Numbered from the stretch's first letter, positions 25,126 through 33,595 are shown. The stretch: DNA of 64,000 bases from Evansella cellulosilytica DSM 2522 (GCF_000177235.2 NC_014829.1:310001-374000), one strand, 5' to 3'. The notes: generated by a model not told the origin, from the letters alone. Made by a program: numbers and translations.

Positions 25126-25491
25126 ATGAATATTTTTTATATCGCTATAGCTGTACTACTTATTTGGTTCATTTTTTTAAGGTTTATACCAGCTAAAGGC
25201 GTTAAACAATTAAATACTTATCAGCTAAATGACATTTTAGAAGAGAAAAAGTATCAGTTTATAGATGTGCGTACTCCTGGCGAATTTAAACAAAATCATA
25301 TAAGTAACTTTAAAAATATTCCACTTGGAGAATTAATGCACCGGTACGGAGAGCTCAATAAAGAACAAGAGGTTGTTTTGATTTGTCAAAGCGGGATGAG
25401 AAGCAATAAAGCAAGTAAACTATTAAAGAGGCTAGGATTCTCTAAAATTACAAACATAAAAGGTGGAATGGCGGCTTGGAGCCATCAATAA
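25126..25491 (+). CDS. membrane-anchored rhodanese-like sulfurtransferase 2
   Basis: 121 aa. ATG 25126 has GAGGGGGA 5 bases upstream; the in-frame ATG 25111 lacks one. A single N-terminal helix (FYIAIAVLLIWFIFL) and the rhodanese domain with FIDVRTPGEFKQNHISN, the active-site loop LICQSGMRSNKA with catalytic Cys, and NIKGGMAAW. It is located 48 bp after cstR and closely similar in plan to the first rhodanese. Likely co-regulated in sulfane-sulfur handling at the inner face of the membrane. Confidence 0.9.
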   Translation: MNIFYIAIAVLLIWFIFLRFIPAKGVKQLNTYQLNDILEEKKYQFIDVRTPGEFKQNHISNFKNIPLGELMHRYGELNKEQEVVLICQSGMRSNKASKLLKRLGFSKITNIKGGMAAWSHQ

Positions 25492-25535
25492 AGCTAATAA
25501 GAAAAAAAGCGTCTTAAATGCCGATAGGCTTATAA

Positions 25536-25576
25536 GGGTGACATAAGTGGAATTATTTCCTATTAAGTCACCCTCA
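25536..25576. terminator. inverted repeat after rhodanese 2
   Basis: AGGGTGACATAA near 25537 pairs with TTAAGTCACCCT near 25576 across a 15-base loop, between two convergent genes. The T-tract is weak, so terminator function is tentative. Confidence 0.4.
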
Positions 25577-25606
25577 TAAATACTTGTCCGTGATTTAGTG
25601 AAAGTA

Positions 25607-26167
25607 TTATTGTAATACTTCTAGACCGTGATCATGGTTTTGATCGTTATCACTTCCTTCAAAAGGTGGATACATAACAAAAATTACAGTTACGATGATG
25701 AGATAAATCATCGTGAAAAAATGTAGAAAAAAACGTTGTATTTTTTTCTCAAACTGCTTATTTTTCGTCCAAAAATGAAAACACCAAAACCCACCTAAAC
25801 TAGAGAGCAGAAATAATAGTAATAATAAAATTCTAACTTCGGGAATGTTGAGCATCTCCGCAGTCATTGCCCCCATTGCACCTGCCATACCTCCAGTAAA
25901 AACCCCTTCTATAATAGGAAGTTTTCCATGTGGCATTCCTATGACAAAACCTATTAAACAAGTAGTTATTAAACTGATCATGAGGGATAGAAAAAAGTCA
26001 CCATAAAATAACCCCCCAAAGAAAATACCAATCGTAAACCCTATTATCATAGCGCCACCCATCGTTAACATCATTTTTTCCATGTTTGTACGATTTGCTT
26101 GTTTATGTGCCATAGCTATGAAATAAAGGGTAATCGGAAAAAGAAAGAGTAGGCTATAAATAAGCAT
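25607..26167 (-). CDS. multi-pass membrane protein, unknown
   Basis: 186 aa with five or six hydrophobic helices: 1-18, 35-55 (MGGAMIIGFTIGIFFGG), 60-78, 85-105, 110-130 and 145-165. A Gly/Met-rich GVFTGGMAGAMGAMTAEM segment resembles helix-packing glycine zippers. The C-terminal tail DNDQNHDHG has two His residues. ACCGGAGGTT precedes the start on the minus strand. It lies between the CstR cluster and cadC-cadA. The Met/His content hints at metal or sulfur stress, but I recognise no family and assign no function. Confidence 0.7.
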   Translation of the reverse strand: MLIYSLLFLFPITLYFIAMAHKQANRTNMEKMMLTMGGAMIIGFTIGIFFGGLFYGDFFLSLMISLITTCLIGFVIGMPHGKLPIIEGVFTGGMAGAMGAMTAEMLNIPEVRILLLLLFLLSSLGGFWCFHFWTKNKQFEKKIQRFFLHFFTMIYLIIVTVIFVMYPPFEGSDNDQNHDHGLEVLQ

Positions 26168-26243
26168 ATAAAACCTCCGGTAGCATCTGATTGACGAGCC
26201 TTGATTATAAATATTCTATTCGAAAAAAGTTTTAAATAGAATA

Positions 26244-26289
26244 AGAGATTCAATCAAAAGGTCGAATTTTTACTTTTGAGTGAATCTCT
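26244..26289. terminator. GACTCAAAAGG-family hairpin
   Basis: 18-base arms 26244-26261 and 26272-26289 with two mismatches. The same hairpin family is at 4247, 30236, 39076 and 62424. Here it sits between divergent genes, so termination is not its obvious role. Confidence 0.5.
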
Positions 26290-26334
26290 AAGCAATGTGT
26301 GTAGCTGGTGGAATTTCGCCGTATCTTTCAAAAA

Positions 26335-26377
26335 CATTCAAACAATTATTTGAATGTTTTTTACTTTATGTTATAAT
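26335..26377 (+). promoter_or_regulatory. cadC promoter and ArsR-type operator
   Basis: A 22-bp near-perfect palindrome (26335-26356: CATTCAAACAATTATTTGAATG), like the CadC/CzrA operator. Its right half overlaps the -35 TTGAAT (26350-26355), 16 bp before TATAAT (26372-26377). A further half site, ATTTGAATG, lies at 26388-26396, right before the RBS. Binding would block RNA polymerase. Confidence 0.85.
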
Positions 26378-26413
26378 CAAACCATCATTTGAATGTTGTT
26401 TGGAGGAAATAAA

Positions 26414-26791
26414 ATGGCAAAAGACGCGTGTGATATTTATTGCTTTGATGAAGAAAAGGTAGGTCGTTTAAAAGTAGAAATGAAAGAGGAGGAAATTACT
26501 GATACGAGCAATATTTTTAAAGTGCTTGCTGACCCTACTAGATTGAAGATTGCATATTCCCTCACATTAGAGGAAGAACTTTGTGTATGTGATATCGCAA
26601 ACGTCATTCAGTCATCTACAGCAACAGCCTCTCATCACTTACGCTCATTGAAGAAGCAAGGATTAGCAAGACATCGTAAAGAGGGAAAGCTTGTTTTCTA
26701 TCGTTTAGATGATGATCATGTAAAGCAATTAATTAAAATTGCTTTTGATCATCAACGAGAGGGGAAAATGGAGGATGACGAAACAAAATAG
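26414..26791 (+). CDS. cadC: CadC, ArsR-family Cd/Pb/Zn-responsive repressor
   Basis: 125 aa from ATG 26414 behind TTTGGAGG. The N-terminal ACDIYCFDEEKV supplies Cys6 and Cys10, and ELCVCDIA supplies Cys57 and Cys59, together the four-thiolate alpha3N site of CadC that senses Cd(II) and Pb(II). The recognition helix SSTATASHHLRSLKKQGLA and the wing RKEGKLVFYRL are typical of ArsR. It overlaps cadA by 17 bp. It would bind the palindrome over its own promoter and release it with metal, inducing cadA. Confidence 0.95.
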   Translation: MAKDACDIYCFDEEKVGRLKVEMKEEEITDTSNIFKVLADPTRLKIAYSLTLEEELCVCDIANVIQSSTATASHHLRSLKKQGLARHRKEGKLVFYRLDDDHVKQLIKIAFDHQREGKMEDDETK

Positions 26792-28904
26792 TGAGCAATT
26801 TGTCGTTCAAGGGTTTACGTGCGCTAATTGTGCCGCACGATTTGAAAAAAACGTAAAGAACATTTCAACTGTCGATGATGCAACAGTCAATTTTTCTATT
26901 GGAAAAATAAAGGTTGATGGAGAAGTAACGATAGAACAACTAGAAGAAGCAGGTGCTTTTGAGAATTTAAAGGTGAGAAAAGAAAGTGAATCGGCTGAGC
27001 CGCAACAACCTTTTTGGAAAAAAAGAGAAAATATCCTTGTCTATTTTGCTAGTATACTTGTCATTACAGGCTGGAGTCTTGTGTTTTCTTACGGCGAAGG
27101 GCATCTATTAACAATCGGCGTCTTTTTAATTGCAATAGTGATTGGTGGATACCGCTTATTTTTACAAGGGTTAAAAAACCTTTTTCAGCTACAATTTGAT
27201 ATGAAAACTCTAATGACAATTGCGATTATCGGAGCTGCCATTATTGGTGAGTGGGGGGAAGGAGCACTTGTCGTCATCTTATTTGCGATAAGTGAAGCGT
27301 TAGAGCGATATTCAATGGAAAGCGCGCGAAGGTCTATTCGCTCCTTAGTCGATGTGACACCGAAGGAAGCGACTGTCGTAAGAGATGGACTTGAATCTAC
27401 TATCCCTGTGAAGGAAATCAAGGTAGGAGATCACATTATCGTAAAGCCTGGCGAAAAGCTAGCAGTTGATGGTGTTGTCACGAAGGGGACATCTGCAATA
27501 AATGAAGCGAGTATAACAGGTGAAAGTATACCGCAAACAAAACAGGCTGGAGACAATGTTTATGCTGCGACACTAAATGAAGAAGGTGTGCTTGAAGTCA
27601 AAGCTACAAAAGAAGTGAATGATACGACGATAGCAAAAATTATCCATTTAGTAGAAGAAGCACAAAACAATAAAGCACCAGCACAGCAATTTATTGATCG
27701 TTTTGCAACATATTATACACCTGCAATAATGCTATTAGCACTATTAGTTGCGGTTGTTCCTCCTCTCCTTTTTTCAGCAAGCTGGGAGCAATGGATTTAC
27801 TTAGGTCTTGCAACACTTGTTGTCGGCTGTCCATGTGCACTTGTTATTTCGACCCCAGTCGCGATCGTTACAGCAATTAGTAACAGTGCAAAAAAAGGGA
27901 TTCTAATAAAAGGTGGTATATATTTAGAAAAAGCTCGTGCTATTGATGTCATCGCATTTGATAAAACCGGCACGCTTACGAGAGGTTTTCCAGAAGTGAC
28001 TAATATCGTTGGGCTATCTGTTGAAGAGAAAGACGTGCTAGCACACGCCTATGCGCTGGAAAAACACTCGCAGCATCCGTTAGCAAAGGCAATCGTGAGA
28101 AAAGCAGAAGCACATCTAAAAAGCGAAGATTATCAAGAAATGGTCATTGAAGATACTAACTCATTAACAGGAAAAGGTGTTAGTGCAATCGTGAATGGGA
28201 GAATGATGTATGTAAGTAGCCCAGCGTATGTTAATGAGAATTACCCAACCCTCATAACAAATGCACACGTAAATGAAATTACGAAGCTGCAAAATGAAGG
28301 GAAAACAGTTGTAGTAGTTGGTTCCGAGGAAAAAGTGTTTGGACTAATTGGATTACGAGATGAAGTCAGACCAAACGTAAAAAAAATAGTAGCAAAACTA
28401 GGAAAAGCAGGCGTGAAGCATATAGTGATGTTAACTGGTGACAACAAAGCTACAGCAAGTGCCATTGCTCGTGAAGCGGGAGTAACCGAAGTACACGCTG
28501 AGTTACTACCAGAAGAAAAACTACAACATATTAAAAATTGGATCGAAAATGGCTATCGAGTTGCCATGGTTGGAGATGGAATGAATGATGCGCCAGCCTT
28601 AGCATTGGCTGACGTAGGAGTGGCAATGGGCACAATAGGAACAGACACTGCTTTAGAGACAGCCGACATTGCTCTTATGGGAGACGACCTTGAAAAGCTT
28701 ACTGACTTGAAGCTCTTGAGCAAAAAGACAATGCAGATCATTAAACAAAATATTGTATTTTCACTTGGACTTAAAGCCGTGGCACTTTTACTCGTTCCTT
28801 TTGGCTGGCTAACACTATGGATAGCCATTTTTGCGGATATGGGAGCAACTTTACTCGTCACTTTTAATAGCTTACGTTTGTATCGGATAAAAATGAAAGA
28901 GTGA
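26775..28904 (+). CDS. cadA: CadA, P1B-type Cd/Zn/Pb-exporting ATPase
   Basis: 709 aa. The N-terminal HMA domain has GFTCANCAARFEKNV with Cys16 and Cys19. The transmembrane metal site VGCPCAL is near residue 350. The phosphorylation motif FDKTGTLTRG is near 395, the HP motif KHSQHPLAKA near 437, and GDGMNDAPALA near 600. This set defines a P1B-2 divalent-cation exporter in the plasma membrane. ATG 26775 is internal to the end of cadC and follows GGAGG closely; AGAGGGGA 11 bases upstream may serve instead, so translation is coupled. There is only one HMA domain. Downstream lies the second 52-bp repeat array. Confidence 0.95.
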   Translation: MTKQNSEQFVVQGFTCANCAARFEKNVKNISTVDDATVNFSIGKIKVDGEVTIEQLEEAGAFENLKVRKESESAEPQQPFWKKRENILVYFASILVITGWSLVFSYGEGHLLTIGVFLIAIVIGGYRLFLQGLKNLFQLQFDMKTLMTIAIIGAAIIGEWGEGALVVILFAISEALERYSMESARRSIRSLVDVTPKEATVVRDGLESTIPVKEIKVGDHIIVKPGEKLAVDGVVTKGTSAINEASITGESIPQTKQAGDNVYAATLNEEGVLEVKATKEVNDTTIAKIIHLVEEAQNNKAPAQQFIDRFATYYTPAIMLLALLVAVVPPLLFSASWEQWIYLGLATLVVGCPCALVISTPVAIVTAISNSAKKGILIKGGIYLEKARAIDVIAFDKTGTLTRGFPEVTNIVGLSVEEKDVLAHAYALEKHSQHPLAKAIVRKAEAHLKSEDYQEMVIEDTNSLTGKGVSAIVNGRMMYVSSPAYVNENYPTLITNAHVNEITKLQNEGKTVVVVGSEEKVFGLIGLRDEVRPNVKKIVAKLGKAGVKHIVMLTGDNKATASAIAREAGVTEVHAELLPEEKLQHIKNWIENGYRVAMVGDGMNDAPALALADVGVAMGTIGTDTALETADIALMGDDLEKLTDLKLLSKKTMQIIKQNIVFSLGLKAVALLLVPFGWLTLWIAIFADMGATLLVTFNSLRLYRIKMKE

Positions 28905-28980
28905 GAAGAAAAGAATGTAGGAGTAATTTAGGCGTGATTGTGAGGTGTCAGAAGCGGGCGTTGAAACGAGAAAAAGTGAG

Positions 28981-29330
28981 TGTCGAATAAACAGACTTTA
29001 AAATCCCGTTAGAGCAAGATTCAATAACTAAGTGTCGAATAAACAGGGTTTAAAATCCCGTTAGAGCGGGATTCAATAACTGAGTGTCGATTAAACAGGG
29101 TTTAAAATCCCGTTAGAGCAGGATCAATAACTAAGTGTCGATTAAACAGGGTTTAAAAGCCCGTTAGAGCAGGATTCAATAACTAAGTGTCGATTAAACA
29201 GGGTTTAAAATCCCGTTAGAGCAGGATTCAATAACTAAGTGTCGAATAAACAAGGTTTAAAAGCCCATTAGAGCGAGATTCATAATCTGAGTGTCTAATA
29301 AACTGGTTTTAACACCCATTGCGCAAAATA
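28981..29330. repeat. 52-bp tandem repeat array 2 (about 7 units)
   Basis: TGTCGAATAAACAGGG-type units begin at 28981, 29033, 29085, 29136, 29188, 29240 and 29292, a period of 52 (once 51). Each holds TTTAAAATCCCGTTAGAGC and ATTCAATAACTAAG. The consensus is shared with array 1 at 4346-4740. No spacers and no coding frame. Nothing else is seen in 28905-29443. Confidence 0.92.
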
Positions 29331-29443
29331 CAATAACGCGTGTCATAGCGCTTGAATAAAATGAGAAACAAGCTAAAACATCAATGACACGCGTCAAACC
29401 AACGAATAAAGCAGCCCATCAAATTCATGGCTATATAAGATGA

Positions 29444-30007
29444 TTACTCCTTATCCAAACTAACTTCTTTCACTGTTGTGGATTGATTAGCGATGATATA
29501 TTTCGACTGCCCCAAATAAATCGGTAGCTCAACAGCACTAAAGTTTGGTAATCCTTTATCAGTAAATTTAGTAGAATCTTTATGAAACTTTGTAATCTTT
29601 CCAACAATCCAATCGTGGTCCCCATAAGTTTGCATGTCTATGACCTTACATTCATAAGCAACATAAGCATCTTTCAAAATAGGCGAATTAACTGTTTCGC
29701 CTGATTTCCAATCTATTTTTAGTGTTGTAAATTTGTCTCCATTAGCCCCTGTTAACTTACCTGATCCTTCAATATAATGTGCAAATTCGGCAGGAATGAA
29801 ATTAATAGCAAACGATTCACTATTTTTAATGAGGTGATGAGTAAACCGCTCTTTAGCGACTGCAACACCATAAATAGCGGGATCATAGGATATGTAGGAA
29901 TGCCAACCAGCAGCCATAATATTTTGCGTACTTTCATGCTTTGCTGTCACTAAAGCAACTAGTCCAGGATAGCAATGGAGTACAGTTTTGTCAGTACTTT
30001 GTAACAT
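29444..30007 (-). CDS. flavin reductase-like domain protein
   Basis: 187 aa from ATG 30007, with AAGGGAG upstream. It has the split-barrel FMN-binding fold of flavin-reductase-like proteins: HCYPGLVALVTAKHE at the start, NIMAAGWHSYISYDPAIYGVAV (the conserved N-x-M...WxSxxSxxPP-like segment), HLIKNSESFAINFIP, and the closing ELPIYLGQSKYI. Members reduce flavin or serve as flavin-dependent oxidoreductases in the cytosol; no oxygenase partner is nearby. Single gene, flanked by repeats. Confidence 0.88.
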   Translation of the reverse strand: MLQSTDKTVLHCYPGLVALVTAKHESTQNIMAAGWHSYISYDPAIYGVAVAKERFTHHLIKNSESFAINFIPAEFAHYIEGSGKLTGANGDKFTTLKIDWKSGETVNSPILKDAYVAYECKVIDMQTYGDHDWIVGKITKFHKDSTKFTDKGLPNFSAVELPIYLGQSKYIIANQSTTVKEVSLDKE

Positions 30008-30169
30008 GAGAAAAACTCCCTTCGATGATATAAATCTCATAACAATAAGTATAGTAGAAATTTCGTCTACACGCACACAGAACTATGAACATCATCCGAC
30101 AATTAATACAGAAAGAAGAGGTTGTCCAAAAAGCTATTATTAATTTTGACAATGGCTCCACTCACCGCG

Positions 30170-30238
30170 CGACCACTATAAAAAAAACCACTTATAGTGG
30201 TCTTTAAGGGATTGCGGCGGTTACGCACATAGCTTAGA
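30170..30238. repeat. dispersed CACTATA / GATTGCGGCGG repeat
   Basis: CCACTATA...TTATAGTGG is followed by TCTTTAAGGGATTGCGGCGG and a CGCACATAGCTTAG end. It is the best match to the copies at 4868-4936 and 11371-11430. Confidence 0.6.
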
Positions 30239-30281
30239 GGTTGACTCAAAAGGTAAAAATCGACCTTTTGAGTCAACCTCT
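30236..30281. terminator. terminator hairpin, GACTCAAAAGG family
   Basis: A perfect 19-base stem AGAGGTTGACTCAAAAGGT (30236-30254) with 30263-30281, just after the stop of the GerMN lipoprotein on the minus strand. Confidence 0.7.
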
Positions 30282-30299
30282 TTAGAAAAATTGTAGAGA

Positions 30300-30989
30300 T
30301 TATTCTACGACTTCATAGTCTTCTGGGTTTCCAGCAGTAAATGGTTCACTTGTATCCATATGTCCTAAAAACGACTCATGAACTTCCCCACCGATTAAAA
30401 TTTGTGTCTTACCAACACCAAATTGCTTTGCGATGAGTGCAATTTGCTCAATTAACATCAGTTCACCAGATGACCCAAGGTTAGCTTCTAAAATGTTTTC
30501 TGAGAAGGAAACATAAGCAACATCATCTTCAAAAGTAACAGATTGCACAGTTGTCGTTTCGGGTAGAAGGCTAACTAAGTTTTCTTGAAGTGGCCCAGCA
30601 GTCCAAAGTTCATATGCATTTTTTGCACCTTCTTCATTTGCAGGAACAGAAACATCGGTATTCACGCGATACATTTCCATTAATTGATCGTCAGAGAAAT
30701 AAAGTACTACGTTATCAACCATTTCCACATCATCTGTTTGTGTAGCAGTTTCATCATCTTCCCTTAGCTGACTATCTGCTTCTTCTTCCTCTTTATTGTT
30801 ATCTTCTTCATTCTCAATACCTTCATCGAGATTGTCAGTTGTGTCATCTTCGACTATTTCTTGTTCCGTATCATCTGCTCCTGAGCGGTCGATAGGTGTC
30901 GTATTATCATTTTCTTCCCCTTGCCCACACCCTGAAAGAGATAAAGTAATGACAAAGCTTAGAAGCGTACCAAAGAATATTTTCTTCAT
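30300..30989 (-). CDS. GerMN-domain lipoprotein
   Basis: 229 aa. The lipobox LSLSGC makes Cys19-21 the likely lipidated residue. A strongly acidic low-complexity linker (EENEDNNKEEEEADSQ region) leads to one GerMN domain, residues about 95-215: VVLYFSDDQLMEMYRV, then the SVPANEEGAKNAYELW segment, VAYVSFSENI and LIEQIALIAKQFGVGKTQILI. GerMN domains occur in GerM, which joins the SpoIIQ-SpoIIIAH channel and germination, and in other envelope lipoproteins. A single domain instead of GerM's two makes this a paralogue of unknown role. ATG 30989 has GAGGTC upstream. Confidence 0.85.
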   Translation of the reverse strand: MKKIFFGTLLSFVITLSLSGCGQGEENDNTTPIDRSGADDTEQEIVEDDTTDNLDEGIENEEDNNKEEEEADSQLREDDETATQTDDVEMVDNVVLYFSDDQLMEMYRVNTDVSVPANEEGAKNAYELWTAGPLQENLVSLLPETTTVQSVTFEDDVAYVSFSENILEANLGSSGELMLIEQIALIAKQFGVGKTQILIGGEVHESFLGHMDTSEPFTAGNPEDYEVVE

Positions 30990-31176
30990 AATAAAAGACC
31001 TCATTTCGTGTATTGTACTTTGTTAGTCGATGTTAAAATAAAAACGTTACACAAAATTTTAACATAGAACTAGAAAGAAGGTTAATGTGATTATACTTTT
31101 TATAGAAAAGTAGATACTTTTTTGAAGAAATAGCGTTTAATTAAAGTAACGAATATTTTGGAAAGGTGGAGAAACG

Positions 31177-32295
31177 GTGGGAGGTTACAAGGTTGGTAAG
31201 GTGACATTAGGATTCTTTCTTATTTTTATTGGAGTTGTATGGATAGTTCAGCAATTAATAGGGGCTTCACTGTTAAAATATGTCATGACATATGGCTGGT
31301 TTATTATACTTATTATCCTCGTATTAGAGTATGCGAATAAATATTTTAATAGAGTAGAAGAGAAGAAGATATCGTTTGATGGTTTTTCAGTGAGTGTGCT
31401 TTTTATTTTCATGCTGATTAGTGGAGGGATATTTTCGGTTCAAAAAACAGGAGTTGTTGATGTGTTCTTTTTTCTCGGACCGGAGAATTCAATTGAAATT
31501 GAAGAGGAATATGAAGTTGACGATTTAAATCTCTTTTTAATGGAATATGTTAATGGTTCTATAGAAGTCGTTGGGGAAGATACATCAACGGTACATATCG
31601 AAGGAAAAGTGACATCTCGTCATTATGATGAATCAGGTATTGCAGAGAACTTTGAAAAAGCGAGAAAAGTAGAAGAAGGGGAAGGTAGCTTTGAGTATGT
31701 CGTGAAAGAGTCTTCGTCTATTTTTTCATCAAATAGAAACCATTTAACGATTGAGTTTGTGATTACGGTGCCGAAAGAGGCTTTATTAGAGATTGAGGCT
31801 GTAAATGGTTCTTTAACAGCTTCTCATATTGAAAATGGGGTAAGTTTAAAGACTACTAACGGTGATATTGAAATTAACGATGTTGTTGGTCATGCAACTG
31901 TTCGCAGTACAAATGGAAGTTTAAGTTTAGCTAGTATTATAGGTGAAATTGAAGCAGTGACGACGAATGGAAAAATTAGCGTGAAAAATGTAGATGGAAA
32001 GGTTCTTGCTAGAGGGACGAACGGTGCTATAGATATAGAGAGTCATCAAGTGGGGGGAGATTGGGAAATAAAAACGACAAATGGAAAAATTTCAATCGAC
32101 ATACCGAAGGAAGCTAATGTTTATATTGAAGGGGAAACGAGCAATGGGTCGGTAGACGGAAATCTTGAGTGGGAGAGGAAATATGCAGGGGAATTAGTGT
32201 TAACGAGGAGACAAGGTTCTTCCACGTTAGGCGATGGCACTTACTCCATTATCGTCAATGGAACAAATGGTGGGATAGAGGTAAATACGCACTAA
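31177..32295 (+). CDS. DUF4097 beta-repeat membrane protein
   Basis: 372 aa starting at GTG behind GGTGGAG. Three hydrophobic helices at residues 7-25, 30-50 and 68-88 are followed by an extracytoplasmic beta-helix-like domain with repeats of T/V-N-G-x-I/L-x-h (VNGSLTAS, TTNGDIEI, STNGSLSL, TTNGKISV, GTNGAIDI, TTNGKISI, TSNGSVDG) spaced about 17-21 residues. This is the DUF4097 fold seen in LiaG-like proteins. The N-terminus resembles LiaF/DUF5668 membrane modules. It may be linked to envelope stress, but no two-component system is adjacent. A bidirectional terminator follows. Confidence 0.8.
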   Translation: MGGYKVGKVTLGFFLIFIGVVWIVQQLIGASLLKYVMTYGWFIILIILVLEYANKYFNRVEEKKISFDGFSVSVLFIFMLISGGIFSVQKTGVVDVFFFLGPENSIEIEEEYEVDDLNLFLMEYVNGSIEVVGEDTSTVHIEGKVTSRHYDESGIAENFEKARKVEEGEGSFEYVVKESSSIFSSNRNHLTIEFVITVPKEALLEIEAVNGSLTASHIENGVSLKTTNGDIEINDVVGHATVRSTNGSLSLASIIGEIEAVTTNGKISVKNVDGKVLARGTNGAIDIESHQVGGDWEIKTTNGKISIDIPKEANVYIEGETSNGSVDGNLEWERKYAGELVLTRRQGSSTLGDGTYSIIVNGTNGGIEVNTH

Positions 32296-32369
32296 TTTTG
32301 CCACGTGTAGAAGCGAGAAGAGTACTACTTAAGATGAAGGTGGCAAAATTCCTTCACCATCTTCAAAAA

Positions 32370-32412
32370 AAGACTTAAAACTAGCTTTTTGACGCTAGTT
32401 TTAAGTCTTTAT
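32370..32412. terminator. bidirectional terminator
   Basis: Perfect 16-base arms AAGACTTAAAACTAGC (32370-32385) and complement (32394-32409), between convergent genes, T-rich on both sides. Confidence 0.85.
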
Positions 32413-32415
32413 ATA

Positions 32416-33366
32416 TTATTCTACTCCTGCAACCCACTCTGCTACTTTTTCTTCGTTAGCTTCAATCCAAGCAGCTGCAGCATCTTCAGCTGATGCTCCT
32501 TCTTGAATATCAAGCATAACTTCTTCCATATCAGCAGCAGTCCAGTTAAACTGGTCTAAGATTTGGTATGCACCAGGTAAATCTTCCTGTAAACCTTCGC
32601 GTACCATTGTTGCAATGTATTCTGCTTCACCAAAAGAACCTTGTGGATCATCTAAATACTTAAGATCGTAAGAAGCGAATTTCCAGTGTGGAGTCCAACC
32701 AGTAACAACGATAGGCTCTTCATTATTAACCGCTTCTCCTAATGCTTGTGCCATTGCACCACTAGAAGATGTTTGAACATCCCAACCATCTAGGTTAGCG
32801 TAGTCTTCGTCAACTGCAGTTTCAGCAGCTTGAACAACTCCAGCACCTGGCTCGATACCAGTGATCGTGCTTCCTAACTCATCCGCATATTGGTCTAAGT
32901 CTTCGATAGAGTCAATTGTCATATAAGAAGGAACAACTAAACCAATTTTAGCTCCTTCAAGATTTGTTCCTAAGTCTACTAAACTATCGGAATACTCTTC
33001 GTAAAGATCACCATGTGTTGCAGGTAACCATGCTGCAACCATACCATCAGCTTCTCCGTTTGCAACAGATTGCCACATAATTGCATTATCGATTGGTGTT
33101 AATGTTACATCATATCCTTGATCTGCTAAAACTTGCCCGATGACATGAGTAGATGCAACTTCAGAATCCCACTCTACGTATACTAGCTCGATTTCGCCAC
33201 CTTCTTCATTAGTTGTAGCTTCATCAGTTGTTTCTTCGCCAGCTGTTTCTCCTTCAGTAGTATCACCTTCAGTAGCATCACCATCAGTGTCAGCGTCGCC
33301 ACAACCAGCTACTAATAGCGTTAATGAAAGACCTCCTGCAAGGCCAAGACGTTTCCAGTTTAACAT
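32416..33366 (-). CDS. opuAC: glycine betaine-binding lipoprotein OpuAC
   Basis: 316 aa. ATG 33366 with GGGGAGA upstream. The lipobox LLVAGC is followed by a Thr/Glu/Asp-rich linker and an OpuAC-type solute-binding domain (VYVEWDSEVASTHVIGQVL to the C-terminus). Trp residues in VEWDSE, MWQSVANGEAD, GWTPHW and AAWLPATHGDLY fit the aromatic cage for trimethylammonium groups. It delivers betaine to the OpuAA/AB ABC importer. It is the third gene of the operon, 229 bp after opuAB, with a repeat and hairpin in the gap that may tune its expression. Confidence 0.94.
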   Translation of the reverse strand: MLNWKRLGLAGGLSLTLLVAGCGDADTDGDATEGDTTEGETAGEETTDEATTNEEGGEIELVYVEWDSEVASTHVIGQVLADQGYDVTLTPIDNAIMWQSVANGEADGMVAAWLPATHGDLYEEYSDSLVDLGTNLEGAKIGLVVPSYMTIDSIEDLDQYADELGSTITGIEPGAGVVQAAETAVDEDYANLDGWDVQTSSSGAMAQALGEAVNNEEPIVVTGWTPHWKFASYDLKYLDDPQGSFGEAEYIATMVREGLQEDLPGAYQILDQFNWTAADMEEVMLDIQEGASAEDAAAAWIEANEEKVAEWVAGVE

Positions 33367-33445
33367 AACGTAATTCTCCCCTTTGTTTGTAATATGTTTT
33401 ATATTTGGACTTTTCATGAAGAAAAGGAACCCACTTAGTTAAAGA

Positions 33446-33586
33446 ACGTGTTCAAAAAGTAATTTGAAATGGCTGCGCTCGCTGCGCGCTTGCTAGGAGA
33501 GTGCCACTCCCTAGCAAACTTTAAAAACAGCATCAGCCTCACTATCTTCAGCCTGTTCAAAAAGCTCAATAATGGAGCTTTTTGAA
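33446..33586. repeat. repeat and hairpin between opuAB and opuAC
   Basis: GGCTGCGCTCGCTGCGCGC and a TTGCTAGGAG...CTCCCTAGCAA hairpin belong to the dispersed family also at 18880-18935. They are followed by TTCAAAAAGCTC (33556-33567) pairing perfectly with 33575-33586. On the minus strand this stands between opuAB and opuAC. Confidence 0.6.
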
Positions 33587-33595
33587 TGGATAAAA

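Noticed and set aside
28981-29330. CRISPR array
   Set aside because: Units are contiguous 52-mers with substitutions throughout and no unique spacers or cas genes. The same applies to 4346-4740.
31177-32295. LiaIHGFSR-type cell-envelope stress operon
   Set aside because: Only one DUF4097 protein is present; no LiaF, LiaR or LiaS gene lies beside it.
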